64,000 bases of DNA from Ixodes scapularis (taxonomy: Eukaryota; Arthropoda; Arachnida; Ixodida; Ixodidae): the NCBI RefSeq assembly GCF_016920785.2, contig NW_024609880.1, positions 33,999,152 to 34,063,151 on the forward strand, written 5' to 3'. Made by a program: the position numbers and the translations under genes. Each line of letters opens with the position of its first letter. Positions within the stretch are counted from its first letter, which is position 1. This document shows positions 23,232-36,060 of the stretch, in pieces. The notes under the pieces were generated by a model. It ran no database searches. It was given only the letters and a program-made list of their open reading frames with translations, and was not told the DNA's origin.

Positions 23232-23431
23232 ATGACAAGTCCATCCGTCGACTGCAAAATGGCCGCGGTAGACGTCGTCGAAAAGACCCCCGAAAGGAGA
23301 AAAAATAAAATAAAAAGGAGCCAAGTAAGCATGAGTTTATGCGGCCCAATTACGTCCTCGTACGTACTTACCGAGTTTTGTCGTCGACCAAATCACTCGC
23401 TCTGCTTTCGCTTTTCACCACCACCGAAAAG
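23232..23431 (+). CDS. Possible first coding exon, unrecognised
   Basis: An ATG at 23259 in a strong context (CAAAATGGCCGCGG, which also resembles a promoter-proximal YY1-type AAAATGGC motif) opens MAAVDVVEKTPERRKNKIKR. Two consensus donors follow: CCAA|GTAAGC at 23325 and AAAAG|GTAAGC at 23432, both in a frame that stays open. An in-frame ATG at 23232 could be used instead. No downstream exon was recognised and the peptide matches no family known to me. This is a candidate only. Confidence 0.25.
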
Positions 23432-23435
23432 GTAA

Positions 23436-24390
23436 GCTAACGGGGAAAGTGGCGGATGGTGTTCATCATAATGGCGCAACGCTTTTCACCGGAAGTGAAA
23501 ATGCGCTTCGTGAACCCGCCCCATGTGTGCCAGATAAAGAAAAAATACACATGGTTGCTCGTTCTGACGAATACAAGAAACGACATCAGCGGTTCTCTGG
23601 TGTATTCTTCGTGAGTGCACGCACTTTGTTCTCGCGGAAGAGAGCGGTTTGTGAAGCGCGTGATCCCTTGAGAGTCCTAAACTTTGGCGGACGACATAAC
23701 ATCGCTCGTCAAAGCTCAAGCGTACTCTCCTTGGCTATTACGACAACACAGTTGCGGAAAAGTGGCGTTTTGTTTCCTGGAGAGGATTGCCTCATTATTC
23801 ACTGTCTCTGTCGAAGTCCCCGAGCTCACGAAGAGCTTGCCGGTAGTTCAAGAAAGAAGGCGACGGGAGCGCACCACCGTGACAGGAGCCCGCGTATCTA
23901 GGTCGTCGACGTTGTCGTTTCACGCGACTGACAGCGCCACCTGACGACGGCCCGACGTGTCACTCGAGTTGACACGGCCTGCGTGTCAAGTTTGTAATGA
24001 TAGCCCAAGGCAGGCAGGGCCGACGCGCGGAGATGGTTGTGGCCGATACCGCCAGCCGCTGATGGGCGTCTTGCGAGGGCGTCTCGTTCGGGAATCAGCG
24101 CGGCGAAAGACAGCTGCGATGGCCGACGAGAGGTATGTAGCAGCATGCTGTACGTCGGCCGAGAAATTAAAGGGATGGGCTTTTCAGTCTAAGGAATAGG
24201 GGCGTGTCTGAACAAGCAGCTAAGGTTTGCAAGCAGAGGAAGGGCACCTGGAGGCTAGCGGAGGCATATTATTTGGTGGAAAATATATCATGCATTGGCA
24301 TTTTCCATTCTTCGTTCAACCGTGCATACAGAGAAGATTGCAAGCACGGGCTAATAAGCCGGGTGGGAGTTTTTATATTACAGTGTCCAC
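23436..24390. other. No recognisable feature
   Basis: GC-rich to about 24130, then AT-rich. ORFs overlap on several frames without domains. Confidence 0.4.
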
Positions 24391-25656
24391 CAGGGGTTGT
24401 AAATTACCTAGGTAAAAGTAACTGCATATCAGTATCTAGGTACTTTTGTGGTACTTGAGGTACAAACGTAGGTACTTTCATTTCTCGGTATTTGTAACTG
24501 TATCTTAGGCACATTTTCCATCAACTTCTAACTAAGTGAATTTACTTTTTAGACATACTTTTTTATTTACTTTCGTAAAAATGGTAGAATATATATATTT
24601 GGAAGTGTTAACACACTAACATGTGCCGTTATTAACGTTGAGTTGGGTACGACCTGGGAGCCTAGGAGGCACTGACTTGATCGAGCGACGTTTTAGCGAA
24701 CGAAGCCCCGCCCATGATGTTTTGAACGAACGACACTTTGGCGAATGGTAGGGTTCATTTCAGCGAACGGTGGATTAGCGACGTCGTTTAGCGACACCAA
24801 TTTATCGAATCGCTTCGGAACTCCGTTTAGGAAAGTAGCGGCCTGCTTCCTTCATCTCAAACCGAAATCGACTTCACTGCGTGTTTGAAGCTCCTCTGAG
24901 AGCTATACAACAGGAGGATCTAACTTGAAAGATGTGCCCACTTTCTGTTGCCTGTATGCGGTCCTGGTTGTGGCTTTCTTCTGCCATAAATGCTACATAG
25001 AATTTGATTGAAAATGAAATATAATTACAATCATAAAGTAATGTAACATCACGGATACAGTTTCCACTTAATAAATCGGACTGAAATTTTGCAGTTGTCA
25101 AAACTAAGGAATATCCGAAAGAAAAAAAGCAACTTTTTCTTACGACTAACGAAAAAAAAAAAAAAAATGGAAGCTTGAAGCCGTTCATTCGTCGTCGCGA
25201 AGGTTTAGTGCATGTGCACTCGACTCATGCGTTTCTTTATGCGGCCGACGTCTTCAGCACCGGTCAACGTCAGCACCGGCTCTGAGGGCAAGAACGTCAA
25301 CAAGCGAGTTTCGGCGGTTTCCACGTGACATGCTAAACAGTGGAAGCTGTGGCCTCGGTGAACCAATCGGAGCGTGGGGATAAGGCACGTGAGGACTCCA
25401 CTCCGATGTGAACATTGCATTGACATCAATAAAGCGCCTTTATCGAACTCGATTTTGTGTGTATCCTTAGTATAAAGATTGACTTCCAATATATTCCGAC
25501 AAATTTGGGGAAATTAATGAAGAGAGTATCTCTGAAGCTACTGTACCTGTACTTAGGTACATTTTTAGGCGAGTACTTACGAACGTACCTAGGTACCTTT
25601 TTTGTGAGTAACTACTGTATCTTAGGTACATTTTGGAAGTAACTTTTACAACCCTG
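24391..25656. mobile_element. Non-autonomous hAT transposon
   Basis: Termini CAGGGGTTGTAAA (left) and, inverted, CAGGGTTGTAAAA (right) are typical hAT ends. The flanks carry an 8-bp duplication with one mismatch (GTGTCCAC at 24383-24390; GTGTCCAG at 25657-25664), the length expected for hAT. Subterminal repeats of the AGGTAC/CTTAGGTAC type fill the first and last 200 bp. The 1,266-bp body has no recognisable transposase and contains only AT-rich sequence and a GC-richer stretch around 25190-25440. Confidence 0.88.
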
Positions 25657-26122
25657 GTGTCCAGCAATATAAAAGGCCCACCCCGAGCGCGAGACCGAGA
25701 CGTTAGCAGGAGGGGCGAACCGGGCGTTGAGGGCAGTTCCATATTGCTCCAATGGGCGCGAAACCTGAGAACGCGTCCAAACTGAATCAGCCTGAACTGA
25801 CGAAACGCCTTCCCTTTCCCTCGGAGGGACACAAGGAGCGCCGCCACCAGCCGATGTCTCGCCCACGCAGTTCGAGTTAGTCTTTCGTATTGGTACAGAC
25901 TGTACAATGTACGTGTACTAGACTGTTAAATATAACGCGGGAGCGGTGGCCCGAGAGACTGCATGCGTCATCTACCTGCTCCCTCTTGCAGCTTATGCCG
26001 CTGTTGTTTTCTGGAGTACCACTCCCAGCTCTGAAACAATCACCGATAAATGACTCGGCAATAAAAAAATAAAAAAAATGTCGCTCTTTGATTTTGTTTT
26101 TGTTGTTTAACAAAGATGGCCT
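25657..26122. other. No gene recognised; contains half of a 29-bp inverted repeat
   Basis: The 29 nt at 25922-25950 (starts ACTGTTAAATATAACGCG) are an exact reverse complement of 26359-26387 in the next ORF. Otherwise nothing. Confidence 0.5.
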
Positions 26123-26791
26123 TTATCGGAGAAACTGCAAAATCACCGAGATATGGTAGCCCCGCATGGTAAATGCGTAGGTGTGACTAAACAGAGTGGC
26201 AAAAGCAAACAAATAAAACTTTAAAGCGTGGGTGATACAGAGAAACGACGAGGTCATGCAATAATTGTATCGGGGAGTGGCGACAATCCCAAGAAGAGCC
26301 GCCTGATTCTCTGCCGCTGCATTGATTTCATCGCTAGACAGCTCTGATATCAGTTTTAGCCACCGCTCCCGCGTTATATTTAACAGTTGAGCACACTCCT
26401 CATACGATAACGTAGTGTGGAGCACGAGAAAGAACGCGCAGCACAGCAGTTTTATCTGCGCTCTTAGAGGGGATCGGTGGCCAAGTGGGCTAGCGCTCAC
26501 AAGGTGCCTCAATGTCCTTGTGTTTAGAGTGATGCCACCTTTTGCAGTACTTGAGGCCGACAGCACGCGCTGACATGTAAAATAAAAATAATCGGCGTTA
26601 ACAAAATGTCGCCATAGGGAAGAAGAGGCCACCGATATGATCGGACGTGTTTTCTTAAGCTCTTGACTTTTTCGAAATTGTTCTACGCTAAGCTCAGCCC
26701 GAGCTGCCAAGCTCGGACCCCCCTTTTGGATCTTCGAGGGATTGTCTCTCAATGAAACCGGAAGATGCGGCCAGTACTTCGCGCAACACAT
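26123..26791 (-). CDS. 222-codon ORF, possible Merlin/ISXO2-type fragment
   Basis: The frame is open over 669 bp. The middle (about residues 103-150) reads LRAQIKLLCCAFFLVL...LSYEECAQLLNITRERWLK. This has the shape of the helix-turn-helix region of ISXO2/Merlin transposases (a helix of the LR-LLLL-type, then LSxxECAxLLxIS). The zinc-ribbon and DDE parts were not found. The C-terminal third is hydrophobic and may be non-coding read-through. The assignment rests on a motif read by eye and is weak; the ORF may be spurious. Confidence 0.25.
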   Translation of the reverse strand: MCCAKYWPHLPVSLRDNPSKIQKGGPSLAARAELSVEQFRKSQELKKTRPIISVASSSLWRHFVNADYFYFTCQRVLSASSTAKGGITLNTRTLRHLVSASPLGHRSPLRAQIKLLCCAFFLVLHTTLSYEECAQLLNITRERWLKLISELSSDEINAAAENQAALLGIVATPRYNYCMTSSFLCITHALKFYLFAFATLFSHTYAFTMRGYHISVILQFLR

Positions 26792-27006
26792 CCAGCAGCC
26801 ACGGTCAACCAGAGGCCATGGACACGATGAATGCGAGCAACGCCGGTCCCGCCGCTACCACAACGGGAGCAGCACCTGCTCCAGCCTCGATACTAAACAA
26901 ATCAACGATGGGGTGCTCTTGCTCATCTACAGATGAGAAGCGAGTCGCCTGTTTAGGCAGACTAACTTCAGGCGGTATAAACATAAACACCAATTTTTTA
27001 GGGGCG
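26752..27006 (+). CDS. Ala/Ser/Thr-rich ORF 5' of a transposon insertion, unrecognised
   Basis: An ATG at 26752 opens MKPEDAASTSRNTSSSHG, followed by an Ala-Pro-Thr-rich stretch and SCSSTDEKRVACLGRL. The frame then runs into the TTTTTTAGGGGCGAAGCTCC repeat and the PIF/Harbinger element, so anything after about codon 82 is not native. It overlaps the minus-strand ORF start at 26752-26791. It resembles a low-complexity N-terminus of a transposon or cellular protein. No family was recognised. Confidence 0.22.
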
Positions 27007-27016
27007 AAGCTCCTTA

Positions 27017-27704
27017 AGGTGTATCCACACGACGGACCAAAATGCTGTTTTGGTCCGCGGGCCGCGCATCACGTGATCTTACGTCACCGCTTTTCGAGGT
27101 CCGCCGGCGGTCCGCGGCCCGCGCTTGTGAGAAATGCCAAGCGCTTTTTTCGCCCGGACCTTGGCGGCGGACCGAGGCGTTTTTAGTATAATTGAAGTGC
27201 TAAGTCTGGCAACAAGCTGACTTTTGTTGTTTGGATTGGAATCCAAATCCAAAGTCGTTTTCTTTTGGCGCCAACTGTTGAAGACGAAGAAGACAAACCT
27301 TTCGTTGTGCGACGATGGAACTTTTTACTTCATCGCGCTCGTGGAGCAATTCCCCGCTCTGTGGGACAATATTCGCGACGACTACTCAAATAATCATCTA
27401 AAGATGTCCCCGTGCCTTTTTTGCTTCACTTAAGTCCTCCTCGTTCTCAAGAGTCAACGCCAGGGCCACCGCGGCCAAACGTCTCTTTCGTTCAACCTCT
27501 ATCTTGGTTCCTTACAAATAGCCTCAAAGCAGCTCGCTGCATGCGTTGGGCGGAGCTGTGAGGTCGAGGGTTAGACCGGCCCGTTCACTCTGTCGTCTGC
27601 TCTTTTGGTCCGCCGTGTGGATGCTCATTGCAGCCGGGCGGCCCGCGGGCCGCGCATCACGTGATCAATCGGACCGCGGCCCGGTCCGTCGTGTGGATAC
27701 ACCT
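27017..27704. mobile_element. TTA-flanked PIF/Harbinger derivative with a MADF remnant
   Basis: The inverted ends AGGTGTATCCACACGACGG are bordered by TTA (27014-27016 and 27705-27707). The empty site would read GGGGCGAAGCTCC-TTA-GGGGCTAGCC, a known-looking host repeat. The 688-bp interior has GC-rich subterminal blocks (GGTCCGCGGGCCGCGCATCA repeated near both ends). A plus-strand ORF inside contains a MADF-like segment. Harbinger transposons encode a MADF/Myb-type second protein, so this is an internally deleted autonomous copy. Confidence 0.87.
27224..27433 (+). pseudogene. MADF-domain fragment inside the Harbinger derivative
   Basis: Residues about 34-60 read FYFIALVEQFPALWDNIRDD, then Y followed by a basic run. 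This fits the start of a MADF domain (aliphatic-aliphatic-x-x-V/h-x-x-x-P-x-LW-D-x-x-x-x-x-Y). The rest of the domain is missing and the frame ends at 27433. MADF/SANT proteins bind DNA and are the usual partner of the Harbinger transposase. The short leader before it is unlikely to be native. It is expected to be non-functional. Confidence 0.6.
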
Positions 27705-27802
27705 TTAGGGGCTAGCCATGTCCGTATGTCCGTCCGATGTCCGGCGTGGGATGCTCGTGCTCACGAGTACGTGAGCACGTGCTCCCCGTGCTCGTGTAGG
27801 GC

Positions 27803-27830
27803 AAAAAAAAAAAAAAAAAAAAAAAAAAAA
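27803..27830. repeat. 28-nt poly-A tract
   Basis: Uninterrupted run of A directly after an imperfect GTGCTCACGAGTACGTGAGC-type palindromic stretch. It may be an internal A-run of the repeat that hosts the Harbinger insertion, or a retroposon tail. Confidence 0.85.
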
Positions 27831-28531
27831 CGCATCTCCGGGTGGTGAATGATGTTGATTGGGGCGAAGCTCTGGTGGTGCTTGTCTGCGTAGACGGTGA
27901 GCCGCAGCATGCCGAGCCTTTCGTTCGTTTTCATCCATGTCAGAAAGAGAATGTGTGGTATGGAACGTGGTTATATACGCATTTGAGCATCAGACCGCAG
28001 CCTCCCGCGAAATGTCGAATCTGTACTTGGAGAGGTCATGCAAAGGATCCTTGCCGCAAGTCACCGTCCGTGCAAGTTCGTGAAAACAGCAAAAACAACA
28101 AAAACTCTGGCTTGGGACATATGGTGTTCGTGTCGCCATCTCGTTGAACCAATTGAAAATAAATCTAGCGAAAACTGCCTTGTCAAATTTATTTACATAA
28201 ATAAACAATACTAAGAGTCTTCACGTCAGGGTGTTAAAATTAAGATGGAAGGATGTTTTAGTACGTACCGCAACTGGTTGTTTTTTCACTTTTATCTTTG
28301 AAGTAATTTTAATTTCAAAATTGCCTCAAAACGCGCTCAAAACAATCAAAATGGTCATACTTCTGAACTTTTTTTAAATATCTCTAGTGCTCTCAGGGGA
28401 ACATCCAAGGGTCGCGTAACCTTCATTACCTTTTATTAATGAAGCTCAAAAAGAATTAATACTGTGGTGCACTTCTGAAACTCAGGTTTGTGTAGCGAAA
28501 TTCGCCCATTGAGTGACGAGCGGGTGAATCG
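27831..28531. other. No recognisable gene
   Basis: It begins with a second GGGGCGAAGCTC copy (27860) of the repeat end seen at 27001, so the first 150 bp may be the same dispersed repeat. The remainder is AT-rich without features. Confidence 0.4.
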
Positions 28532-28569
28532 TGGCCCAGTGGGCTGGTGATGACCAGCCCACTGGGCCA
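28532..28569. repeat. Perfect 17-bp arm hairpin with 4-nt loop
   Basis: TGGCCCAGTGGGCTGGT, then GATG, then the exact reverse complement. It is stable in DNA and RNA. There is no T-run after it and it sits in no transcript I can define. Confidence 0.95.
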
Positions 28570-30598
28570 GGATGCTGGCGCCGCGTAACGTTTCCGCCAT
28601 GTTGGGGTGTGCTAGAGGCACGTCAGTGAAGTGCGCGAATCTTGACTAATCAGGAAATGTAGTAAAAGCCTTGACGAGTTCTGTGACGGGTGCTTCGCGG
28701 AAGAGAAAAGTTGTCGTGGCTAAAGGCGCTCGAGGGCTGGGCCCTGCCATTCGCTGTGAGAAGCTCGCCTAGGGGCGCTTCTTTTTTCCTCACTCTGCGT
28801 AGTGCAAGCACAAACTACGCGGTTATGCTTTAATTTTCATAGAGCAAAATGCTTTTCATTGAACGTGCTTGCGCCACCAAATGAAGTTGAAGTATCCTTT
28901 GGGTTGTGAAAAAGGTTTGTGAAAAAGTTCCACCAGGCGGCGATACCCGGACTTCTCGTCTTATGTCACAATTTTTTTTTGTAAAAAAATAAAATTATTT
29001 TTGCTGATATCACGTTCTCTACTTCTGGAATTTCCGTGTCTTATGTGTGTGTGCAGCCTGTCTTGTACTTCTTGCGGGTAAGCAGTATGCATTGTTCCCC
29101 ATTGACGTCAACTAGACATGCGCCTTGATAGCGGACAGGCACGTAGTCAGGGAGGGGTCCCTTTGCCCCCCCCCCCCCCCACGCTTTTTCCGAAATAAAA
29201 TTCAGTTGCGTAATCACCCCCCTAAAAAAATTAAAAATAAGTAAGTAAAATGCACGTGAGTGGCCCACTCCAACGGGCTAATCTTCGTCCTACACCACGG
29301 TGCCCAAGAGAACGTCCGGAGGATTGTAGCGTGCATCCTAGAATGTAGCACAAAAGATGCAAGTCCAAAGTTACGAAATTCCGGCTCCCCAAAACAAGCT
29401 CTATTTTGTTATACGATCCCCCATGGGCCTTTTTTGTAAATGGCGCCGCGCAGTCTGTGGGGCAAGGGCGCGCACGTGTGCTTGAAGGTCACCAACATGA
29501 TTCTTCATTACATTCAAGACGAGATGAGTCGCTAATCCTTCTTCCTCATAATCTTCTATCCCTCTTGTGAGACTCGTGTCAATTTCACAAATAGACTCTT
29601 CTTCCAAACCAGCAAACTTCCAAAGTGAGTGGTGCAGCAATCTTGGCTAGGGTGCCTTCACGTGGCTACGATATGTTCCGCGGAGTAAAGTGAAACGTTG
29701 CAACAAGAGTGCCATGTACGAAGACAGAGCCAGCAACGGCCCGAGGGCCTGCAAACGAGAAGAATCACACTGAAGTTGACAAGCTGCATGTCGAAAGTGC
29801 CAAAGATACGCGCGGAAGAATCGTGGATTTGGGTGTTTCTGGTTGTTATGATTTGATCCGTGGTTTATCATTGGTCGAATGGGGAAACTGGGAAGTCGTG
29901 AGTATAAAAAGGCAACTTTTTTTACAGTTAACAGGTGCACTTATTGGAGAGGCACTTACATCACAATGAAGCATACTGGATCGTAGGATCAGTTCAGTCC
30001 TCTTGTACTTTCAATGGAGAAGAATCGAAAAGTATCGTTTTTTTTTATTGTTTTCGCATTACAAGGTAAGTATTAGGATATATATGAATGATCTCACATC
30101 GTATCATAAATTTTGCAGAAACACTTCAATGATGAAAACTGGACCTAATAATGTTTGAATACAGTGCATACATTTTACATTTGGGCGGGCAGAGAGCACA
30201 TCAGTGTAAGAAATTACCTGCCCCGACACCCATCCCCTCTCCTTCCTCCCCCCCCCCCCCCCCTCTCTAAAAAAAATTAAAAAAAATCATAGCTACGTGT
30301 TTGGTAGCGGACTATTTGCCATTTCGGTGGAACACTGACTGGTGGCAATGAAAGCTCATTCGTAAATGTTCTTTGAGACTTTATATATTTTTCAAATTTG
30401 TGTGGTTTGCTAGTTGTTTGGGTGCTTTATTTATTGTTTGAGCTCTCCAGCGTGAAGACCGCGCAACAGGACCAACAATCGCCCAAACCCCCAAATCTAT
30501 CTTTGGTATTTTAGAAGTCAAAAACTTTAAAACTAGAAATACCTCGCAGAAACGGTTTTCAGTTTAGTACATGTGAAGAATGCCCTACATATATATTA
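28570..30598. other. Unannotated stretch with dispersed short repeats
   Basis: About 28978-29038 (AAAAAAATAAAATTATTTTT, then GCTGATATCACGTT and TTCTGGAATTT) has a close direct copy at 35767-35822. A GGCACGTAGTCAGGGAGGGG-plus-poly-C block at 29130-29182 has an inverted relative near 30240-30300, as expected for a common retroposon end. A minus-strand frame at 29401-29640 reads like an acidic protein (EEESICEIDTSLTRGIEDYE) but shows no domain and no splice context, and is left as unproven. Confidence 0.4.
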
Positions 30599-31906
30599 TG
30601 AGGCAGAGTCAAGAAGTAACCGCAATTTAGCTGTGAGAAAATCAAATATAGTGATAGACTGGTGCGCTGCGAATATGTTTTGACCTACCACAAGAGACAA
30701 CTTGTGCACTCCGGCCTGGCGACTTGATGGGAAATGTCACGTGACCATAGCACTTTCAGTATGGCCGCCCCCTTGTTAGCATGCACCAAGGAGGATCAGC
30801 GTTCGGTCATCCGAATTTGGGGCTCAGAGGTCGAAAAACCTGCGGATATTAACCGCAGGATGCTGAAGCAGTACGGAGACGCCTGTTTATTACTTCGGCA
30901 GGTGTACGGGTGACACAAAAACGTTTCGATGTGGAGCGTCCAGAATGACGGTCGCATTGCGCTCCGGCCGGGCACACACTTCAACGACACCGGGCGCAAT
31001 CTCTGCTGTGGAACGGCTCATGCACGGGAACCGGCTTGTCGCTATCGTTGAAGTGGCTAAAGATTTGAATATTAGTCACGGCTCGACGCACCATATCATT
31101 CATGATATTCTGCAGCACCACAAAGTATCCGCCAGGGGGGTACCAAAACGGACCTTAAGGAGCGGCGTGTGGATGCTTGTAAGACGCTACTGCGACGCTA
31201 CGAAGCCGAGGTAGATCATTTTTTTCGACGCATTTTCACCGGTGATGAATGCTGCGTACACTACTCCCAGCCAGAGACAAAGCGAGCAAGCAAGGAGTGG
31301 CCACAAACAACGTCAGTTACGTCACCAAGGTCGAACAAGTTCAAGACGGCGCCAGCGATGGGCAAGCAATGCTCACGGTATTTTGGGACCATGATGGCTC
31401 TATAGTTGACATGACGTGCCCAAGGGACTCACTGCGAACATACGTCATAATGCGACCTGCTTGAGAACCACCTGAAGCCTGCAATCAGGACAAAGCGTCG
31501 CGGATTGCTCAGCTCAGGGGTGTTGCTGCAGCACGACAATACGTGCCCTCACACGGCACGTACGACAGCGGAAGAAATCAAAGGACTGCGGTTCCGGTGT
31601 GTTCTGTACGCACCACACACGCCAGACCTCGCACCGAGTGATTTTTACCTATTCAGACCCCTCAAAGGATATCTCGGCGGAAAGTAGTTTGAAACAGAAG
31701 ATGACCTGAAAGCGGCGGTGCATTCCTGGCTCCGGTGTCAACCACAAGATTTATTTTTTCGCGGCATCGATGCTTTGGTGAAGCGTTAACACACATGTGT
31801 CGATCGAGGAGGTGACTATGTTGAAAAGTATTAAAGGGGGTTTAGGGATATCTATACTACTACGCAAATAAAAAATAAATGGGGGTTACTTTTTGACTCT
31901 GCCTCA
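30599..31906 (+). mobile_element. Mariner (DD34D) transposon, full length but broken
   Basis: Both ends, TGAGGCAGAGTCAAGAAGTAACC and its inverted mate (one difference in the first 22 bp), are flanked by TA (30597-30598, 31907-31908). The length of 1,308 bp is that of an intact mariner. The interior encodes a decayed transposase on the plus strand. Confidence 0.95.
30785..31790 (+). pseudogene. Mariner transposase pseudogene
   Basis: The N-terminal helix-turn-helix is visible from about 30788 (KEDQRSVIRIWGSEVEKP). A second helix region follows near 31005-31100. The catalytic core then appears in broken frames: FTGDECCVHYSQPETKRASK (first Asp, about 31238), LTVFWDHDG (about 31373), VLLQHDNTCPHTART (second Asp, about 31535) and HTPDLAPSDFYLF (third Asp, about 31639). 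Thirty-four residues separate the last two Asp residues, which defines the mariner DD34D group. Disabling changes include a TGA near 30912, frame changes around 31200-31260 and 31440-31500, and a TAG at 31685-31687. The C-terminus (LKAAVHSWLR...ALVKR) ends at about 31790. Confidence 0.93.
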
Positions 31907-32073
31907 TATGTATATATGCATTGTAACGAAGACGCAGGGGCAGTGGCGTGTCTGACCATAAAGTGCAAAGCTCCGCGCGCACGGCTCGTCCTCTATAAAC
32001 TCTTTCTGTCTCATTGAGTGGATGCGTCAATGTAATTTGCGGCCGGCCGCACATTTTCGTAACCACGTGTTCG

Positions 32074-34204
<2,131 letters not shown>

Positions 34205-34319
34205 TTTCACGCTTCCACCATGCTATTTACAAACACCATCGAACTTGTTGTTCGCAAGGTAATGACGTCACAAAGGGGAACCATAGGAGGGCGCCACCAA
34301 AACATCTCGCCGCTAATAG
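34205..34319. repeat. Dispersed repeat copy A
   Basis: About 110 bp (TTACAAACACCATCGAACTT...AACCATAGGAGGGCGCCACC) is roughly 85% identical to 44945-45056 in the same orientation. In both places a fold-back MITE begins exactly at the right edge, but the two MITEs are different families. Confidence 0.8.
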
Positions 34320-34728
34320 GAGTATTCAGTGCGGCCATAGCTGAGTCCGCGGCTGCTAAAGCGCGCGCTGACGGCGAGGTTTCACAGCTCTTTCAAAACG
34401 TGCATTCCACACCAGCAAGATTGTCAGTCTTAGCTAGCTGTGCGGAGAGCAAGTCGGCTACCTCTTGCGCAGGAGTTGCGGTGACGTCAGAACAACGCCG
34501 AACTCTAATTGACTGATTAAAGAATGGTGGATAGACCTCAATGCTAGAGACCTTGAGGTCTACTCACTATGTTTTCCAATCAGCCACTAAGAGCTAGACG
34601 TTCTGAAATCTTCGCAACGCCTGTACAAGAAGCAGACGAACTTGCGGTCCGCAAAAATGTTAGCTGATTGTGAGCGTGCGCAGAGGACAGCGCGCTCAAA
34701 CATGGTGTCCTGTGAATACCTTCCATAT
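34320..34728. mobile_element. Fold-back MITE with central palindrome
   Basis: The left end, GGAGTATTCAGTGCGGCCAT, faces an inverted right end near 34728 (GTGAATACCTTCC). Inverted internal homology is clear between about 34440-34520 and 34570-34665. The centre holds a short hairpin (ATAGACCTC...GAGGTCTA, 34540-34565). TA flanks both proposed ends (34316-34317; 34729-34730), so ends are approximate. A related left half lies at 48598-48715. Confidence 0.65.
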
Positions 34729-34730
34729 AA

Positions 34731-36057
34731 TTAACACTCTCGGCGTTCTTCCTTCCTATCATGCGGAATTCATCCACGACGCTTGGATGGTCCACCGATG
34801 CCAGACATGTACGCGTTACTTAAATAATGTAGCTAAACTCCCTTACCCGTTACTTACTAAAAAAATAACTAGATTCGTTGACAGTTTCAACCCCGGAGAG
34901 TGTGGAAAAACGGGAAAGGACATCACGAATCTAAGTACAATTACTCGTTAGTGCGATCAAAAAAAGAACGCGCTGCATCAACTTGAGAGTGACCGGTTAT
35001 TTTTTTTGTCACTTCGAATATTTCGTTTTATTGAAGCAGTAGCCGCTTCCAATATTTGTCGTCGTTAATAATAGCTTCTGAACGCGCTCACTGAGAGATA
35101 ATTGTAGCTATACTGACATACCTTGGACAAATATTTTTATCGTTTATCTGGAGTTTTCCGTCGTCCAAACCACAAGCGTAAGCTGTGGTGAGTGAGAGCT
35201 CAGTTGGACGCTTGTGTTGCAAACGCGCCCCACCAGAAGTGACTAAATACAGTCACTCGTGACTTCCCCAAAATGTAACGACACTACAGCGCTTATTTCT
35301 TCTCTTAAAGTTTAACGAGGTGATAACTCCGTTACTGATAAGAGTAACTAGTGACTAGTAACGCGCTACGTGTAACGTGTTGCGTACACACCTGACCGAT
35401 ACCACGATACCGACATCGCTGCGTACTGCAGCCGACTGTGATATGCCCCTTACACTTTCCCAGAAAAAGAAAGAACAAAAAAAAAAAACATAGAAATTTG
35501 ATGCATATTGTTGGCCAAGTCGTTAAAATATGTATGTACTTTTTTAAGGTAGGCTCAAAAAAGGTGTTGGAGTAGGGCCGAGCAACAGATCGGGACTTCT
35601 TGCCCCATCGGGAGTCCCGTTTATTTGTGAGGTAGAAAACTACACGGGGGGTCGTTTCATGCCAAAGGAGACGCAGCAATTGTCTCATGTCAGGGCGAAA
35701 AAAAAAAGAAAGAACTTAAATAAAGAAACCTCCAAACTCCAAATTGTTTTTATCTTTTTCTTTTTTGTGAAAAAAATAAAATTAATTTTTGCTGATATCA
35801 CGTTTTATATTTCTGGAATTTGCATAACACCCATGCAGTATAGTAAAACATGTAAAAATACGGTTTCGTACTACACGCATTTAGAAAGACGCCTAATTAC
35901 TTAATAAAAGGCTCGAGGTACATTTAAGCACTTCTTACGAGTTGTGAATGCGAAAGCATGCACGTCATTCTTCCGCTCCCTTATATCGTCTGCGGCGTAT
36001 TTGCGTCGACGGCAGTGTGCCGGCTTTCCTCGCCGCTCTGACCTTGGACGTTTCGTG
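34731..36057. other. No recognisable gene
   Basis: AT-rich. It includes the second copy of the GCTGATATCACGTT repeat (35767-35822) and a CGGGACT...AGTCCCG short hairpin near 35590-35625. Confidence 0.4.
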
Positions 36058-36060
36058 TTA

